A stretch of 64,000 nucleotides of DNA from Undaria pinnatifida (GCA_012845835.1 JABAKD010000023.1:9775840-9839839), one strand, 5' to 3'. Shown: positions 41,766-52,402, counted from the stretch's first letter. Numbers and translations: made by a program. Notes: generated by a model not told the origin, from the letters alone.

Positions 41766-42165
41766 TGTTTGTGGTATGCGGTTGTTCGATACGGGTCCGC
41801 GGATATTTGGCGGTTTCGTATATTCTGGGGTTTCGTATTATGTGTCGAGGCATTATTCGGTATATGCCTCGGAGTGTGGAGCTGCCCCCCCACGGGGCAG
41901 TCGATGATGTTAATGATACGACCCGGGCTTTGATGATAACGATACTGCCCGTATATATGTGAGTGGTGCAGCCGGTGACAATCAGGTGCGGCTTACCTCC
42001 TGTGTGTGGTTTATATGGTACGGTCTCTGACAGAACGGTATTGACCCACCTGGTGTGTATTTGGTATCCGGTGTACGAGTATTTTATCTTCTCTCCTCGA
42101 TCTACGCCGTAGCGGCACGCCGCGTGGTTACATAGAACACGTTATTCAGCAAGCGTATTCAAACA
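41766..42165 (+). repeat. 5' LTR of the copia element
   Basis: It begins TGTTTGTGGTATGCGG and ends GCGTATTCAAACA, 400 bp, matching the 3' LTR almost base for base. The promoter for the element should lie here, with a TATATGTGAG stretch near 41953. I could not recognise a standard initiator-Met tRNA primer site directly after it. Confidence 0.9.
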
Positions 42166-42213
42166 CGATTATCGTGGGTTTCCGGGCCCGGAGCTTGTTG
42201 AAGGGTTGCTGTT

Positions 42214-43213
42214 ATGGCCGAGGAGGCCGAGCTGCTTCGGCAGCAGCTGGAGGAAGTGTCGATTAATTTGGCTCAGCGAGACGCGACGTTGGCTGAGAGA
42301 GACGCGACGGTGGCTGAGCGAGACGCGGCGTTCTCAGCGGAGAGAGCGTTGAAGATGTCCGCCGAGGCAGCGGTTCAGTCGGGTACCGCTGGGGGGAGCG
42401 GGCGGCCCATGCAGCAGGCAAGTGCTGGGCAGCCTGTGCCGGAGCCAGATTACCGTCACCACCAGACCCCCCCGGCGCTCATCTTGTCGTCGCAAAACAG
42501 CATGCGGGTGCCTAAGTTTGATGGGCGGAGTCAGCTGCACCTGTGGTCACACAGGTTCCAAGCTTTCTTGACGGCGCGGGGTCTGATCGGGGCGCTTGAG
42601 CCCACGAGCGACCCTATTCGGATAGCCGGGGGCTTAGGAGGGATGGAGGAGCGCAACCGATCCATCTATCCTCATGGGCAGCAGAGAGTCGAGAAGTGCG
42701 AGAAGGCATGGGAATTTCTCATGGAAGCCATGCAAGGACAGCCTGTGGAGGAACGGATGCATGCCGCTGGGTCGGTGGAGGGAGCATGGAAGGCTGTGAT
42801 GGCCTGGTATCAGCCGCAGGGTGATGCCGAACGAGATCACCTCGAGAAAGACTTCGAGAACATAGAGATGCAGGGGGATGAGGACCCCAAGCTGTTCTTT
42901 GCCCGTGCTGAGGGGAAGCTCAATGTGCTGTCCACATTGGGTATCCGCAAGTCGGATCGCGACGTGGTTCGCATACTAACACGTCGTCTCCCGTCCGAGT
43001 TTTACGACGTGGAGCAGCGCACTAGCTTGCTTCGACCCGGCCTCACGCGATCGGAGATGGAGGGAATCGTCCGCACCTCCCACGCTAACCGCAAGACGAA
43101 GGAGTTGGAGGAGCGGAAGTTAGCGGCGGTCGTGTCAATGGCTGCTGCGCCGTTGGCGGATCCCCACGCCCTCGCCGTCGGTGGGGGTTTTCAGGGCAGA
43201 TTAGGCGCCGGGC

Positions 43214-43227
<14 letters not shown>
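42214..43227 (+). CDS. gag: Copia gag, N-terminal part up to first in-frame TAG
   Basis: 337 residues starting MAEEAELLRQQLEEV. The first ~60 residues form a heptad-like region with DATLAERDATVAERDAAF repeats. The middle has the copia gag pattern (VPKFDGRSQLHLWSHRF, EGAWKAVMAWYQPQGDAERD, LFFARAEGKLN, RILTRRLPSEFYDVEQ), matching the UBN2/retrotran_gag family in layout. The TAG at 43225 lies inside a CAG run coding poly-Gln; reading continues in the same frame beyond it. Confidence 0.85.
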
Positions 43228-43268
<41 letters not shown>

Positions 43269-43520
43269 GTCGTATGGACAGCAACAGCAGCAGCAGCAGC
43301 GGCCGTATGGGCAGCAACAGCAGCAGCAACAGCGGCCGTATGGGCAGCAACAGCAGCAGCAGCGGCCGTATGGGCAGCAACAGCAGCAGCAGCAGCGGCC
43401 GTACGGGAAGCAACAGCAGCAGCAGCAGCGGCCGTATGGGCAGCAACAGCAGCGGCAGCAGCGGCCGTTTGGGCAGCAACAGCAGCTGCAGCAGCGGCCG
43501 TATTGGCAGCAGCAGCAGCA
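43228..43520 (+). repeat. CAG-rich repeat in copia gag
   Basis: Pure CAG from 43228 to 43267, then ~30-bp units CAGCAACAGCAGCAGCAGCGGCCGTATGGG-like with small changes. It encodes the QQQQRPYG repeats. The unit is given in parts: CAGCAACAGCAGCAG and CGGCCGTATGGG. Confidence 0.85.
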
Positions 43521-45348
43521 GCAGTTGGGGGGAGGGCAACAGCAGCAGCGTGGGGGTGCAGACCATAGTTACCAGCACCAGCAGCAACAGCAGCAGCACC
43601 CACCCCAGCCGCAGCAGCAGCCCCAGCACCAGCTGAGGCCGGGGGGCAATGGTGGGGCAGGTAACACCGGAAGTGGGTGGTACCAGCCGGAGTCTCCTCC
43701 GCCTCCAGGAGCGTCCATGGGGGAAGTGTACAAGTGCGGTCGGTGTGGTGCCCTCGGGCACAAGTCCGACATTTGTCGAGCGCCGAACTCTTTTTCGGGG
43801 GTCTGCAGCACTTGTGGAGCTTACGGTCACATGGCCAGGCAATGCCGCACTGCTCTGCCCACCCGCATGCATGCAAACATTGTCGCGGCCCTTCCGCACG
43901 GCCCTCCGCCCCCCCAGGAGCACTACAGCAGCACACCACCACCACCACCACCGGGAGCTTGGCCTCAGCACCAAACTGGCTTCGTAATTCACGGCGACGC
44001 ATTGGACGGGGGCGGTATGGGCGGAGGCGTACAGCAATGGGACGGGGGCGGTGTGGGCGGAGGCGCACAACAATGGGACGGGGGCGGTGTGGGCGGAGGC
44101 GCACAACAATGGGACGGGGGCGGTGTGGGCGGAGGCGCACAACAATGGGACGGGGGCGGTGCGGGCGGAGGCGAACCACACTGGGACGGGGGCGGTGTGG
44201 GCGACGATGGTCAGCCAAAGCGGAGAAGTGGAGGAGCCGGGGGAGCCTACGAGGGCGGGCCGCTTTCCTCGACTATCGACAGCCAGGCGCCGACCAGCAG
44301 TAAACAGCAGGTCGAGTGGCCCACCCTCTTCGTCGCGCACTTAACGTCTTTAGGCAAGTGGCATGCTCTTTCTGTTGGGGGTGGTCTCGTGAGGCCTACA
44401 AGGCCTGGGAGTAAGATTCTGATTGGAGATAGTGCTGCTTCCATCCATTGTACTGGTGATTCTGCTCTCTTTTACAACAAGAGACCCCCTGCCCCCGACG
44501 AGAAGTATTTGATCATTGGTGACGGAAAGAAAATGGAGGTACAGTTTTTTGGTTGCGTTGATGTAGTGATGCATTGTGCTGAAGACGTAGCAGTGACCTT
44601 GAGGAATGTGGCGTTTGTGCCTGGCGTACCTTTCGACCTCTGCTCATTCAACGTGATCCAAGAGGAGCACGTCATTACCCTTGACCACGAAGGGGCGCAC
44701 ATGCTCGATGGACGCGTGTTTTTCCGCAAGGAGAAGTTCGGCAACTACGTTGAGGCCACTCGAGTAGCGAGACACGAGAAACCCCCTGCACTTGCTGCTG
44801 CAGTGTTAAGGCCTGGTAGGCAGAGATGGATAGACATCAACGACTTGCACTGTTCCCTTGGCCACGCCCACGATACCGTTTTACGTGAGACTGCTCGTCA
44901 AATGGGAATCAACGTGACGGGACGTTTGGGGTATTGCGACGGGTGCGCGGGGGGGGAGGGGATCCGCAAAGCCGTCGCTAAGTCCACGTCGTGCCGTGCT
45001 GAGAAGCGGATGCAGCGCCTGTACGCCGACCTCGCAGGACCTATGCCGACGTCAACAGGCGGCGCTGGGTACTGTTTGATGATCGTCGACGACGCCACCA
45101 ACATGGGCTGGCCGGTATTTCTGCCGGACAAGAACGCGGCCACCGTCACCCTCGGTTTCCGCACTTTCCTGGCGGCCGTAAATGCCTACGGGCAGCCGGA
45201 ATGCCTTCGCACTGACAACGCCTCCGAATTCACTAACGCCGAGCTCCAAAGGCTGATGGTCGACAACAACATCCGCCGCGAGTTCACGTCCGTCGACGGC
45301 CCGAAGCGCACCGGGCGGGTGGAGCGGAAGCTAGCTCTTGTTGCCTAG
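43228..45348 (+). CDS. pol: Copia gag C-terminus, protease and integrase (between first and second TAG)
   Basis: It opens with ~8 repeats of QQQQQQRPYG, then zinc knuckles CGRCGALGHKSDIC (43735) and CSTCGAYGHMARQC (43804), both CX2CX4HX4C. Five 12-residue QQWDGGGVGGGA repeats follow (about 44005-44200). The protease site reads IGDSAAS near 44420, a variant of the usual D-S/T-G. GAG-pre-integrase has the H-H-C-C set (LHCSLGHAH..CDGC). The integrase core shows D in ADLAGP, D in LRTDNASEF and E in VERKLALV, with PKRTGRVERK where most copia have a QNGVAER-like motif. The frame meets TAG at 45346. Confidence 0.85.
44000..44205 (+). repeat. 36-bp coding minisatellite in copia gag
   Basis: Five units containing GGCGGTGTGGGCGGAGGCGC and ACAACAATGGGACGG, coding QQWDGGGVGGGA. 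It also opens a long artefact ORF on the minus strand. Confidence 0.85.
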
Positions 45349-46389
45349 GGGGGTCACGCTGCGTTCTTGGAGTTCCAGACCATGTTCGATGGTGTGGAGT
45401 TTCCGGCCAAGGCGCTCAACTATGAACGCACGTGGCCGGAAGCATGGACGTGGATGTGCGACGCGCTCAACCTCATGGCGCGGGTGGATGAAAAGCCCGG
45501 CATGATGTGCTCGTTCGAGAAGTTCCACGGGAGGCCTTACAGGGGCCCCGTACTTCCATACATGATGCCGGGACACCACAAGGTCAAGCGGGCGGCTAAG
45601 TCAGAGCCGAAGGGGGAACCCTGCTTCTACCTGAACTCCGGCAACGACCACGCCTCGGATTGCAGCAAGATCATGCTGTCGCCATCAGGCATCGCGAGCT
45701 ACTCGACCGATGTGACGTGGGGCTATCGGCGCGCGCCGTTCGGTGGAGGGATCGCGATTGCCGGATCCCCGTCGCCGGCTAAGGGGGGGGCTGTCAGTGA
45801 CCCAGCCCAGCAATCGCAAGCGCCGCGGGGCTTCGAGGTGTGGTACCAGCCGTCGACGCCATCGACTGGTGTAACGCCGGAGTCTTCGCCCACGCCCCTG
45901 CCTGCTGCGTCGTCCGTACCACAGCAGCAGAAGCCGACGTCAGCGACCGTTGCATCACCAGAGTCCTTGCCCGTGTTCATTCCCCCTGCGCCGCCCGCGA
46001 CCGTTGCACCGCCGGAATCCTCGCCCGCGCCTCCACCCTCTGTGGAGGTGCCGGTGCAGCAGCAGCAGCAACCGCGGGTATCGCCGGCGGTGACGCGGTC
46101 GGCGGCGCGACAACGGGGGGGCCTGGGCCCGCAGCATGGCTTCGTTTCGATGCTAGCCGCGCGGGAGAATATCGCTATGATCATTGCCGACCAGTCTCCT
46201 CCGCACATGCCCGCTCCTGAACTGCCTTCATGCCCTGCGATTGAGTTGGTAACGCCCGAGTCGTATCGCGAAGCGTGCGAGGATGAACACGGAGATGTGT
46301 GGTTCGATGCCATGGACACTGAGTTCGACGGTCTGTACCGCGCGGGGACGTTCGGCGCTGTGGTGGACAAGATATGTGGTGACACTTAG
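45349..46389 (+). CDS. pol: Copia integrase C-terminus and linker (between second and third TAG)
   Basis: The frame continues directly: GGHAAFLEFQTMFDG, GRPYRGPVLPYMMPGHHK (the copia integrase 'SKVFGC'-position region) and a Pro/Ser/Thr/Gln-rich spacer that leads to EHGDVWFDAMDTEFDGLYRA, the usual lead-in to copia RT. TAG at 46387 follows GDT; RT sequence resumes at once. Confidence 0.8.
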   Translation, partial: GGHAAFLEFQTMFDGVEFPAKALNYERTWPEAWTWMCDALNLMARVDEKPGMMCSFEKFHGRPYRGPVLPYMMPGHHKVKRAAKSEPKGEPCFYLNSGNDHASDCSKIMLSPSGIASYSTDVTWGYRRAPFGGGIAIAGSPSPAKGGAVSDPAQQSQAPRGFEVWYQPSTPSTGVTPESSPTPLPAASSVPQQQKPTSATVASPESLPVFIPPAPPATVAPPESSPAPPPSVEVPVQQQQQPRVSPAVTRSAARQRGGLGPQHGFVSMLAARENIAMIIADQSPPHMPAPELPSCPAIELVTPESYREACEDEHGDVWFDAMDTEFDGLYRAGTFGAVVDKICGDT

Positions 46390-47814
46390 CAACGAAACGG
46401 CATCAACGTAATCTCTGCTAAGTGTGTTTTTTCTTGGAAGGTCAACGAATTTGGTAGAGTAGTGCGGGCAAAGGCCAGGCTGGTAGCGCGGGGCTTTGGG
46501 CAGCGTGCAGGCGTTGATTATTTCGAGACGTATTCCCCGTGCCCATCAGTTGCGAGTATTCGTTTGCTGGCTGCCATAACGTGCGAGTTGGAATTGGATT
46601 TATGCCATTTTGATGCCGAGCAGGTGTTTGTCCAGTCAGAGCTAAGTGAGGATGTCTACATGCGCCTCCCCAAGGGGTGCGGGTCGATGTCCGGTAAGGT
46701 GGTTAAGTTGTGCCGCAGCCTGTATGGTTTGAAGCAGGCGTCGCGGCAATGGCACCATCACTTGGTACGCGGCATGAGGGGTCTTGGTTTTGAGCAGCGT
46801 GAGGCTGATACGTGTGTTATGCGTTTGGTTGAAGCGGGGGCCGTTTCTATCGTAGTAGTAGTGCATGTGGATGACATATTTGCGATGGGGATTAAGAGTA
46901 GGTGTGACAAGTTTTGTGAGGACCTGAACCAGTTCGTTCCTATCAACAACCTGGGGGAGTTGCGGTGGTACGCAGGTTGCCGATTTTCTCGAGACTGGGA
47001 TGCAGGGAAGTTGACGATATCACAGCAGGTTTTCGCTGAAAGTACCGTAGCGAAGTTTGGTGTCACTCGCGGCAAGAGCATCCCTGCGGTGGTTGACCTA
47101 AAGCTTGAGGTGTTTGACCACGATGAACCAGACGTTGATGAGCCTTTTCGGTCGTTGGTAGGGCATTTGATGTGGCTGGCGAACCAGACCCGCCCGGACA
47201 TCCTTAACGCGGTTCGAGCGGTGGCAAGGTACTCTGCAGCGCCAAAGTTATTGCATTGGCAGGCAGCGCTGCACATCGTGATGTACATCAAATCGACGAG
47301 TACGTACGGTATTACTTTTCAGAGGGGTCTGAGTGATGGAGTTCAGCTGGAGTTGTACGTGGACGCGGACTATGCGCACGAGGCCAATGACCGAAGGTCT
47401 GTCTCTGGTGGAGTTATCATGTGTGCTGGTGCCTGTGTATCGTTCTACTCTAGGACGCAGAAATCCGTTACGCTTTCGTCTACGGAGGCAGAGTATGTGG
47501 CGATGGCCACGGGTTTTCGCGAGACGATTTTCATGCGGTATCTCTGGAGTTTTGTTTTCCCGGACCGCGATGTTGGGTGTACCACGGTGAAGGAAGATGA
47601 CCAGGGGGCGATACATTTGGCGAAAAACCCTGTGACCACTCCCAACAGTAAGCAAATTGATGTCCGTCATCACTTCCTTCGGGAACGTGTTGCTAACGGG
47701 GAGTTTGAGGTTGTCCACGTAGCGTCGACACTGCAGCATGCTGATTTTCTCACCAAGCCTTTGCACACGGAGGCGTTTCGTTTTCACCGCAACTTTGTGA
47801 TGAATTTGTGGTGA
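46390..47814 (+). CDS. pol: Copia reverse transcriptase and RNase H
   Basis: It reads NVISAKCVFSWKVNEFGRVV, then ARLVARGFGQRAGVDYFETY (copia RT block 1), SLYGLKQASRQWH, the catalytic HVDDIF near 46865 (usually YVDD), and LMWLANQTRPDI. RNase H follows with VDADYAHEANDRRSVSGG, SSTEAEYVAM and QIDVRHHFLRE. It ends HRNFVMNLW at TGA 47812. All recognised motifs are intact apart from the Y to H change. Confidence 0.9.
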   Translation, partial: QRNGINVISAKCVFSWKVNEFGRVVRAKARLVARGFGQRAGVDYFETYSPCPSVASIRLLAAITCELELDLCHFDAEQVFVQSELSEDVYMRLPKGCGSMSGKVVKLCRSLYGLKQASRQWHHHLVRGMRGLGFEQREADTCVMRLVEAGAVSIVVVVHVDDIFAMGIKSRCDKFCEDLNQFVPINNLGELRWYAGCRFSRDWDAGKLTISQQVFAESTVAKFGVTRGKSIPAVVDLKLEVFDHDEPDVDEPFRSLVGHLMWLANQTRPDILNAVRAVARYSAAPKLLHWQAALHIVMYIKSTSTYGITFQRGLSDGVQLELYVDADYAHEANDRRSVSGGVIMCAGACVSFYSRTQKSVTLSSTEAEYVAMATGFRETIFMRYLWSFVFPDRDVGCTTVKEDDQGAIHLAKNPVTTPNSKQIDVRHHFLRERVANGEFEVVHVASTLQHADFLTKPLHTEAFRFHRNFVMNLW

Positions 47815-48563
47815 TTTCTTGCATTTATTTATTTCTTCGGGTATTGGGGGTGGGTGAGTGGAACGGAGAAGTTATTTTTAGGGAATTGGAGAAAGTATTG
47901 GGATGTACTCATGCGTCGAGTAAGGTTAACACGCCAGTAAGATATGCCGATGGTCTTGATGAATCGTGCCGTACACGTTGGCTATTGGTTAAGTATGCAC
48001 AACGTACAGGGGACCCAAAATTACTAGTATCCTTAGTACTTTTAAATTCAGATGCAATCATTGCCTTTTGCATACTCCCGTGGTGAGCACCTCTTAATAG
48101 CAGGGGGGCTGTTATAGTTCGATTTGAGATGCCCTTTATATATCAGACACGTTCTGTTGTCCTACTCGCCCAGAGTACGCAACAGGGGGGCCGGATGTTA
48201 TCGGGCGGTGTTATATTTTTGCACATCAGGGGGGCCGTTGTTATCGGGCGGAATGCTATTTTTAGTGAAGACGGTGTTATTGGTTTTGGTTGAGAATTTT
48301 ACCAGCATACTCTTGTTTGTTGGATTTTTCCCTTCCCGTATAGTTACTGTCTCGCTTTAGATTGGGAGATCAATGCTGGAATGGAGATTGAGAGATTTGG
48401 TATAGGGATTGCCGTTTTACCTTGGCAATTCTTCATGACGGAATTTGGGCTTGCCGTTTTACCTTGGCAATGATTTATTATGGAATTTGGGATTTGCCGT
48501 TTTACTTGGCAATTAGTGATAAGTTGTTCGGGACCTATCGTATCGAGCACCGAATAGGGGGGC
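47815..48563 (+). other. Copia 3' untranslated region with repeated purine tracts and three tandem motifs
   Basis: Four AGGGGGGC/AGGGGGGCC tracts lie near 48100, 48184, 48230 and 48556. Several are followed by GTTATCGGGCGG or CTGTTATAG, resembling the LTR border. At 48409-48513 the motif GCCGTTTTACCTTGGCAAT appears three times in about 105 bp. Only the last purine tract adjoins the LTR. Confidence 0.65.
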
Positions 48564-48963
48564 TGTTTGTGGTATGCGGTTGTTCGATACGGGTCCGCGG
48601 ATATTTGGCAGTTTCGTATATTCTGGGGTTTCGTATTATGTGTCGAGGCATTATTCGGTATATGCCTCGGAGTGTGGAGCTGCCCCCCCGCGGGGCAGTC
48701 GATGATGTTAATGATACGACCCGGGCTTTGATGATAACGATACTGCCCGTATATATGTGAGTGGTGCAGCCGGTGACAATCAGGTGCGGCTTACCTCCTG
48801 TGTGTGGTTTATATGGTACGGTCTCTGACAGAACGGTATTGACCCACCTGGTGTGTATTTGGTATCCGGTGTACGAGTATTTTATCTTCTCTCCTCGATC
48901 TACGCCGTAGCGGCACGCCGCGTGGTTACACAGAACACGTTATTCAGCAAGCGTATTCAAACA
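48564..48963 (+). repeat. 3' LTR of the copia element
   Basis: 400 bp, same ends as the 5' LTR. It is preceded by AGGGGGGC, a plausible polypurine tract. It is followed by a G-rich tract (GGGGGGGATGCAGGGG). Confidence 0.9.
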
Positions 48964-49281
48964 GGGGGGGATGCAGGGGTTGCTGGGGGGGGGAGCGGGG
49001 GGGGGGCGGGGGGGGGGCGACGCAGAAGGATGGAGCAAACTATTTTCAAAGAAAAACTATACCAGGTGTGTTATGTGATATGCTGGTACAACCAAGTCAT
49101 CTTCCCTAACTTCAAGCTTTCAAAAACCTTTTCCGTAGATTCAGCTCGATCGGGCGAAGGTCCTTACACACGACCTGGGGCGTATGTTGATTATCTCCCA
49201 GAGAACGAAGGCCCTACGGCACACCGGCTAATGTAAGCCCCTGGTTACGGTCCTCCGAGGAAAATTTCAGCTTTGAAGCAG
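48964..49281. other. G-rich flank of the copia insertion
   Basis: Runs of G with GGGGGGGCGG blocks, the right part of the G tract into which the element inserted, then unique DNA. Confidence 0.5.
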
Positions 49282-49565
49282 GACGCATGCTACGATATAG
49301 GGGTAGCAACTTTTGGTTATTATGTTGTTTTCTGAATGACGGGGCTCCTTAACCCAAAATCGTCGGAAATATACCATTTTCTGCTCTGGCAAGATTCTCG
49401 TTGTGGATCTAAGCCATGGGTTCTTTTCATCCGGTCTAGCAGTTTTATTCTTCTACAAATCAGGTTTTGCCATACTTGGAGAGGTCTTCATAAGGTCTCT
49501 AAATGGAATGAACCTAAGGAAAAAAAGTGGTGCACCTCTCTCTACGTGTATCGTAGCACCACAAT
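49282..49565 (-). mobile_element. MITE-A copy, reverse orientation
   Basis: Left end GACGCATGCTACGATATAGG, right end TGTATCGTAGCACCAC. The interior has GACGGGGCTCCTTAACCCAA and CCATGGGTTCTTTTCATCCG. It lies just after the copia element. Confidence 0.7.
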
Positions 49566-49937
49566 GATACGGCCAGGGTTAGAGTTCGCGTTGTAACATT
49601 CCGAATTGGGAAGGTGGCGCCGAAATGCCAAATCGAGAAACGATCCCATCGGTGGGGAAGAAGAGTACTGAATGAACCGGAGTTGTTACGTTTCGTTTTC
49701 CTACGCATGCATGCCGGGTGCCAGCGGTAGCAATCATCAAGAAACGTAAGTATTGATGGGTAAATCTATGTTGTTCGCCCTCTATTAACAGGTAAATAAA
49801 TCCTTTGCATGACAATTATATGTGAGAAACCACCGTTTTTTCTTATTTTACTTCACAGCTACACACATACATACACAGAACGCGCTTACGAGCACATACA
49901 TGCCCAACGGCGCAACAGCATAGATAGCCTCAGACGA

Positions 49938-50265
49938 TTTTTTTTTTCCCCTCACACTTTTTACTTCCCAGCTTCTTCAGACAAGCCGTGGTCACAGGTG
50001 TCGTCCCTTATCCCCCCCGGTTCTTGCCATTATTTTTTATCACGCATAATATGGGTAGGGTTCAGCAATCCCACTGCTCGTCGATTTTTCATCAAGTAAG
50101 TGGTGCCAACCCACGCTCTCGCGGTTTCCGCAAGTCAATTCGTGCGCAAGAAAACGTCCCACGAATTTATACGAGTATGCACTCGGGGGGGTTCGAACTC
50201 ACGAAACTGACCTATACCAGGCCCGTGGATAACCTGATACGCCACCGTCACCGGGGCGACCGGTT
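49938..50265 (-). mobile_element. tRNA-related SINE, full copy with poly-A tail
   Basis: On the minus strand: head GGTCGCCCCGGTGACGGTGG, B-box-like GAGTTCGAACC near 50185-50195, the body as in other copies, and a poly-A tail (T run at 49938-49949). The poly-A tail points to LINE-driven copying. Confidence 0.75.
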
Positions 50266-50269
50266 TTAA

Positions 50270-51784
50270 AAATCGTGCACGATTTGGACATCCACGAATA
50301 CCTCTAATCTTGTGTTCATTGAAACGATTGGAGAAGCTTTCGTGAATATATTACTCGCAGGGTAAAGCCATTGAAGCTATGGCGGGGTGACCAACCATGT
50401 CCGCAATATACAGGTATCGATTTACAGCGAATGAGAGTGATGATACAATTATTTTTTTTCGTCTTGATGTCAAAGAAAAAAAATGGCATAACTACGCACG
50501 GTTCAGATGCTTTTTTTGCCGGGGATTGCTGGAGCTCGTCCCCGGTTAAAGCAAAATTTTGTCGTTTTTATATTAATATGTTGTTAGCGGATTTCACCTT
50601 CTTACTTACGCGTTATTGACGGATAAACGTTCACGTACATCGTTGGAAAGATCTCATATTGTTTCGTGAATAACACCTACCTACTACTTCCAATTATCTA
50701 CCTAATTGGATCCGCGTTCGTATACAAGTTTCTTTCAGGCACAACGAGAAGATATTGACACAATTTATTCACATGTATTGGCTGCTGCGTACGGCAACAC
50801 CGCGACATCCCCTATTACACGCAAGTACCTTTTTAGTTGCACCGTCCCTCGGGCATGAAATCTTTTTAATATACGATTTGCACGCTTGCTGCGATAGAAG
50901 TAGTAGGACTTTTAGTCTTGAACGGTTTCTGAATTGACGGCGCTCCTGAGCCCCTAAGGGCCAGTTTCAACGATTAAAGAACGTGTCCAATTAAGAAATG
51001 AATGCCCCATATATATATTTTGGATTGTATACAAGTATCAAAAAATGTAGTTGAAGAATCAACTCTTCTTATCGAGGAAAAGGAGGCATTACTCTTCTTA
51101 TTATGCCGCGGAAAATCGAAATAACCCAGGAAGCCACACAACACAACGCCCTGCTGCCGACGTCGTTCGCTTGTCGGCAGCCTCCTCTCCTTTCGCTTGG
51201 TGCCCGGGAGAGCAGGCCACCACCCCCAGAGCCCCTTGGGTGGGCGGCGGGAGCATCAAAACGCCCCGCGCGGAGCAGCGACGGTGATGAGGCTACCGAA
51301 CTCTTGATCCAATAGTCGTGTTTTTCGGTTGTTGGGGTCGACTCTCGTACGACGCTTGCCCGAGCGAGCTTGTTACAAACCCAGGATCGCGGCCGCCATT
51401 ACATATAAAGGCGCCACGGACGGAGTACGGTGTTTCATGGTCTGTTGGCTTGGGCACGGCTATTGCCGCGGTCGCCTCCAGGTGAGGTTCCTGGTTCATG
51501 CCCTCGACCGTGGTCGTCGACGCGGCCGAAATTCGCGCTTGGCTGCCCCGGGTTTGTTGGCCCACCACGAATATGCCACGTCAAGTTGGGCCAACTCCCG
51601 TAATGGGTTTGGATTTCCCCCCATAAAATCGTTCAAGGCCTTTGCTCAACATTTTTGGCGTTCAATTCATATTCCAATCACCCCGAAATCGGATTAATTA
51701 ATGATGTTGCGTGTGTGTCTAGACAAATATAGACTAATCCATATATATATATATTAGTTTCATACTTTTACCTACCCCGGTAAT
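50270..51784. other. No gene recognised apart from a MITE-A fragment
   Basis: The GC-richer part 51110-51640 has overlapping ORFs of 70-122 codons on both strands, but no frame is favoured by motif or splice evidence. Confidence 0.4.
50880..50975 (-). mobile_element. MITE-A, truncated copy
   Basis: GCACGCTTGCTGCGATAGAAG, then GAACGGTTTCTGAATTGACG and GCGCTCCTGAG. Only the first ~95 bp match. Confidence 0.45.
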
Positions 51785-52402
51785 ATATTATAACAACTAA
51801 AATACACTCCAGCTGTGAGATCGAGTATTTTGTCGAAACTCGTTGCAAGCTGTGTGTGATACTCCGTTAATATATACCCCACCACCCGCACCATCGCCTA
51901 GACCTAGCACCACGCATTTAGCAAACCCCTACATCTATGCGACCTAAAGCCCCCCCCCCCCGCCTTTCCCCCACATAAGAAGGATTTATAGTTTCCACGC
52001 ACAAATTGACCTGCCCCACCCGTCCCCTCCCCCCCCTCCCCCCCTGCCGCCCCCAAAATCAGCCCCCCACGTCCTTAAAAACTCCGCCTTCTCCTCACCG
52101 CATATTCGACCTACAGGATTCACTTGAAAATAAACTGTTGCATTTTCTTCAAAGGCTGTCAGATTTTGTCCCCCTCATAAACGGGTTTTTTTATAGTTTC
52201 CGCGCACAGACTGCCTAACATCACCCTGTTGACCCTGATAGCTACAGACATTGTAGTTGCAAGGGGGGTCGCCGACCTATATCCTTAATGAGGACACACA
52301 ACCCGTAATACGCGCGATCGGAGTATCACACACAGGTTGCAAAGATGAGTTTCGACAAAATATTCGATCTCACAGCTGGAGTGCATTTCAATTTTTATAC
52401 TA
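51785..52402. repeat. Element C long form with inverted ends (foldback)
   Basis: Left arm 51785-51870 (plus: AATACACTCCAGCTGTGAG, CGAAACTCGTTGCAAGCTG) and right arm ending at 52402 (minus: GAGTTTCGACAAAATATTCG, CTCACAGCTGGAGTGCATT) are mutual inverted repeats of about 80 bp. A C-rich core and the full element C body lie between. Confidence 0.7.

Larger units (their letters stand above)
41766..48963 (+). mobile_element. Ty1/copia LTR retrotransposon, nearly complete
   Basis: Two 400-bp LTRs (41766-42165 and 48564-48963), both TG..CA, flank one gag-pol reading frame. Domain order is gag, two zinc knuckles, protease, GAG-pre-integrase, integrase, reverse transcriptase, RNase H. Integrase before RT is diagnostic of the copia superfamily. 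The LTRs differ at about three positions (41812-region G/A, one A/G in the C-run, one T/C near the end), so insertion is recent. The element sits in a G run (9 G before, 7 G after), which hides the target duplication. Three in-frame TAG codons interrupt the frame. Confidence 0.92.

Noticed and set aside
43085-44340. Two minus-strand ORFs of 377 and 379 codons opposite copia gag
   Set aside because: They run over the CAG and 36-bp coding repeats, read poly-Ala/Leu and HRPRP repeats, and lie antisense to a clear gag frame.
45723-46385. 220-codon minus ORF in the copia region
   Set aside because: Antisense to the Pro/Ser-rich linker of pol; Cys/Gly-rich only through complementarity.
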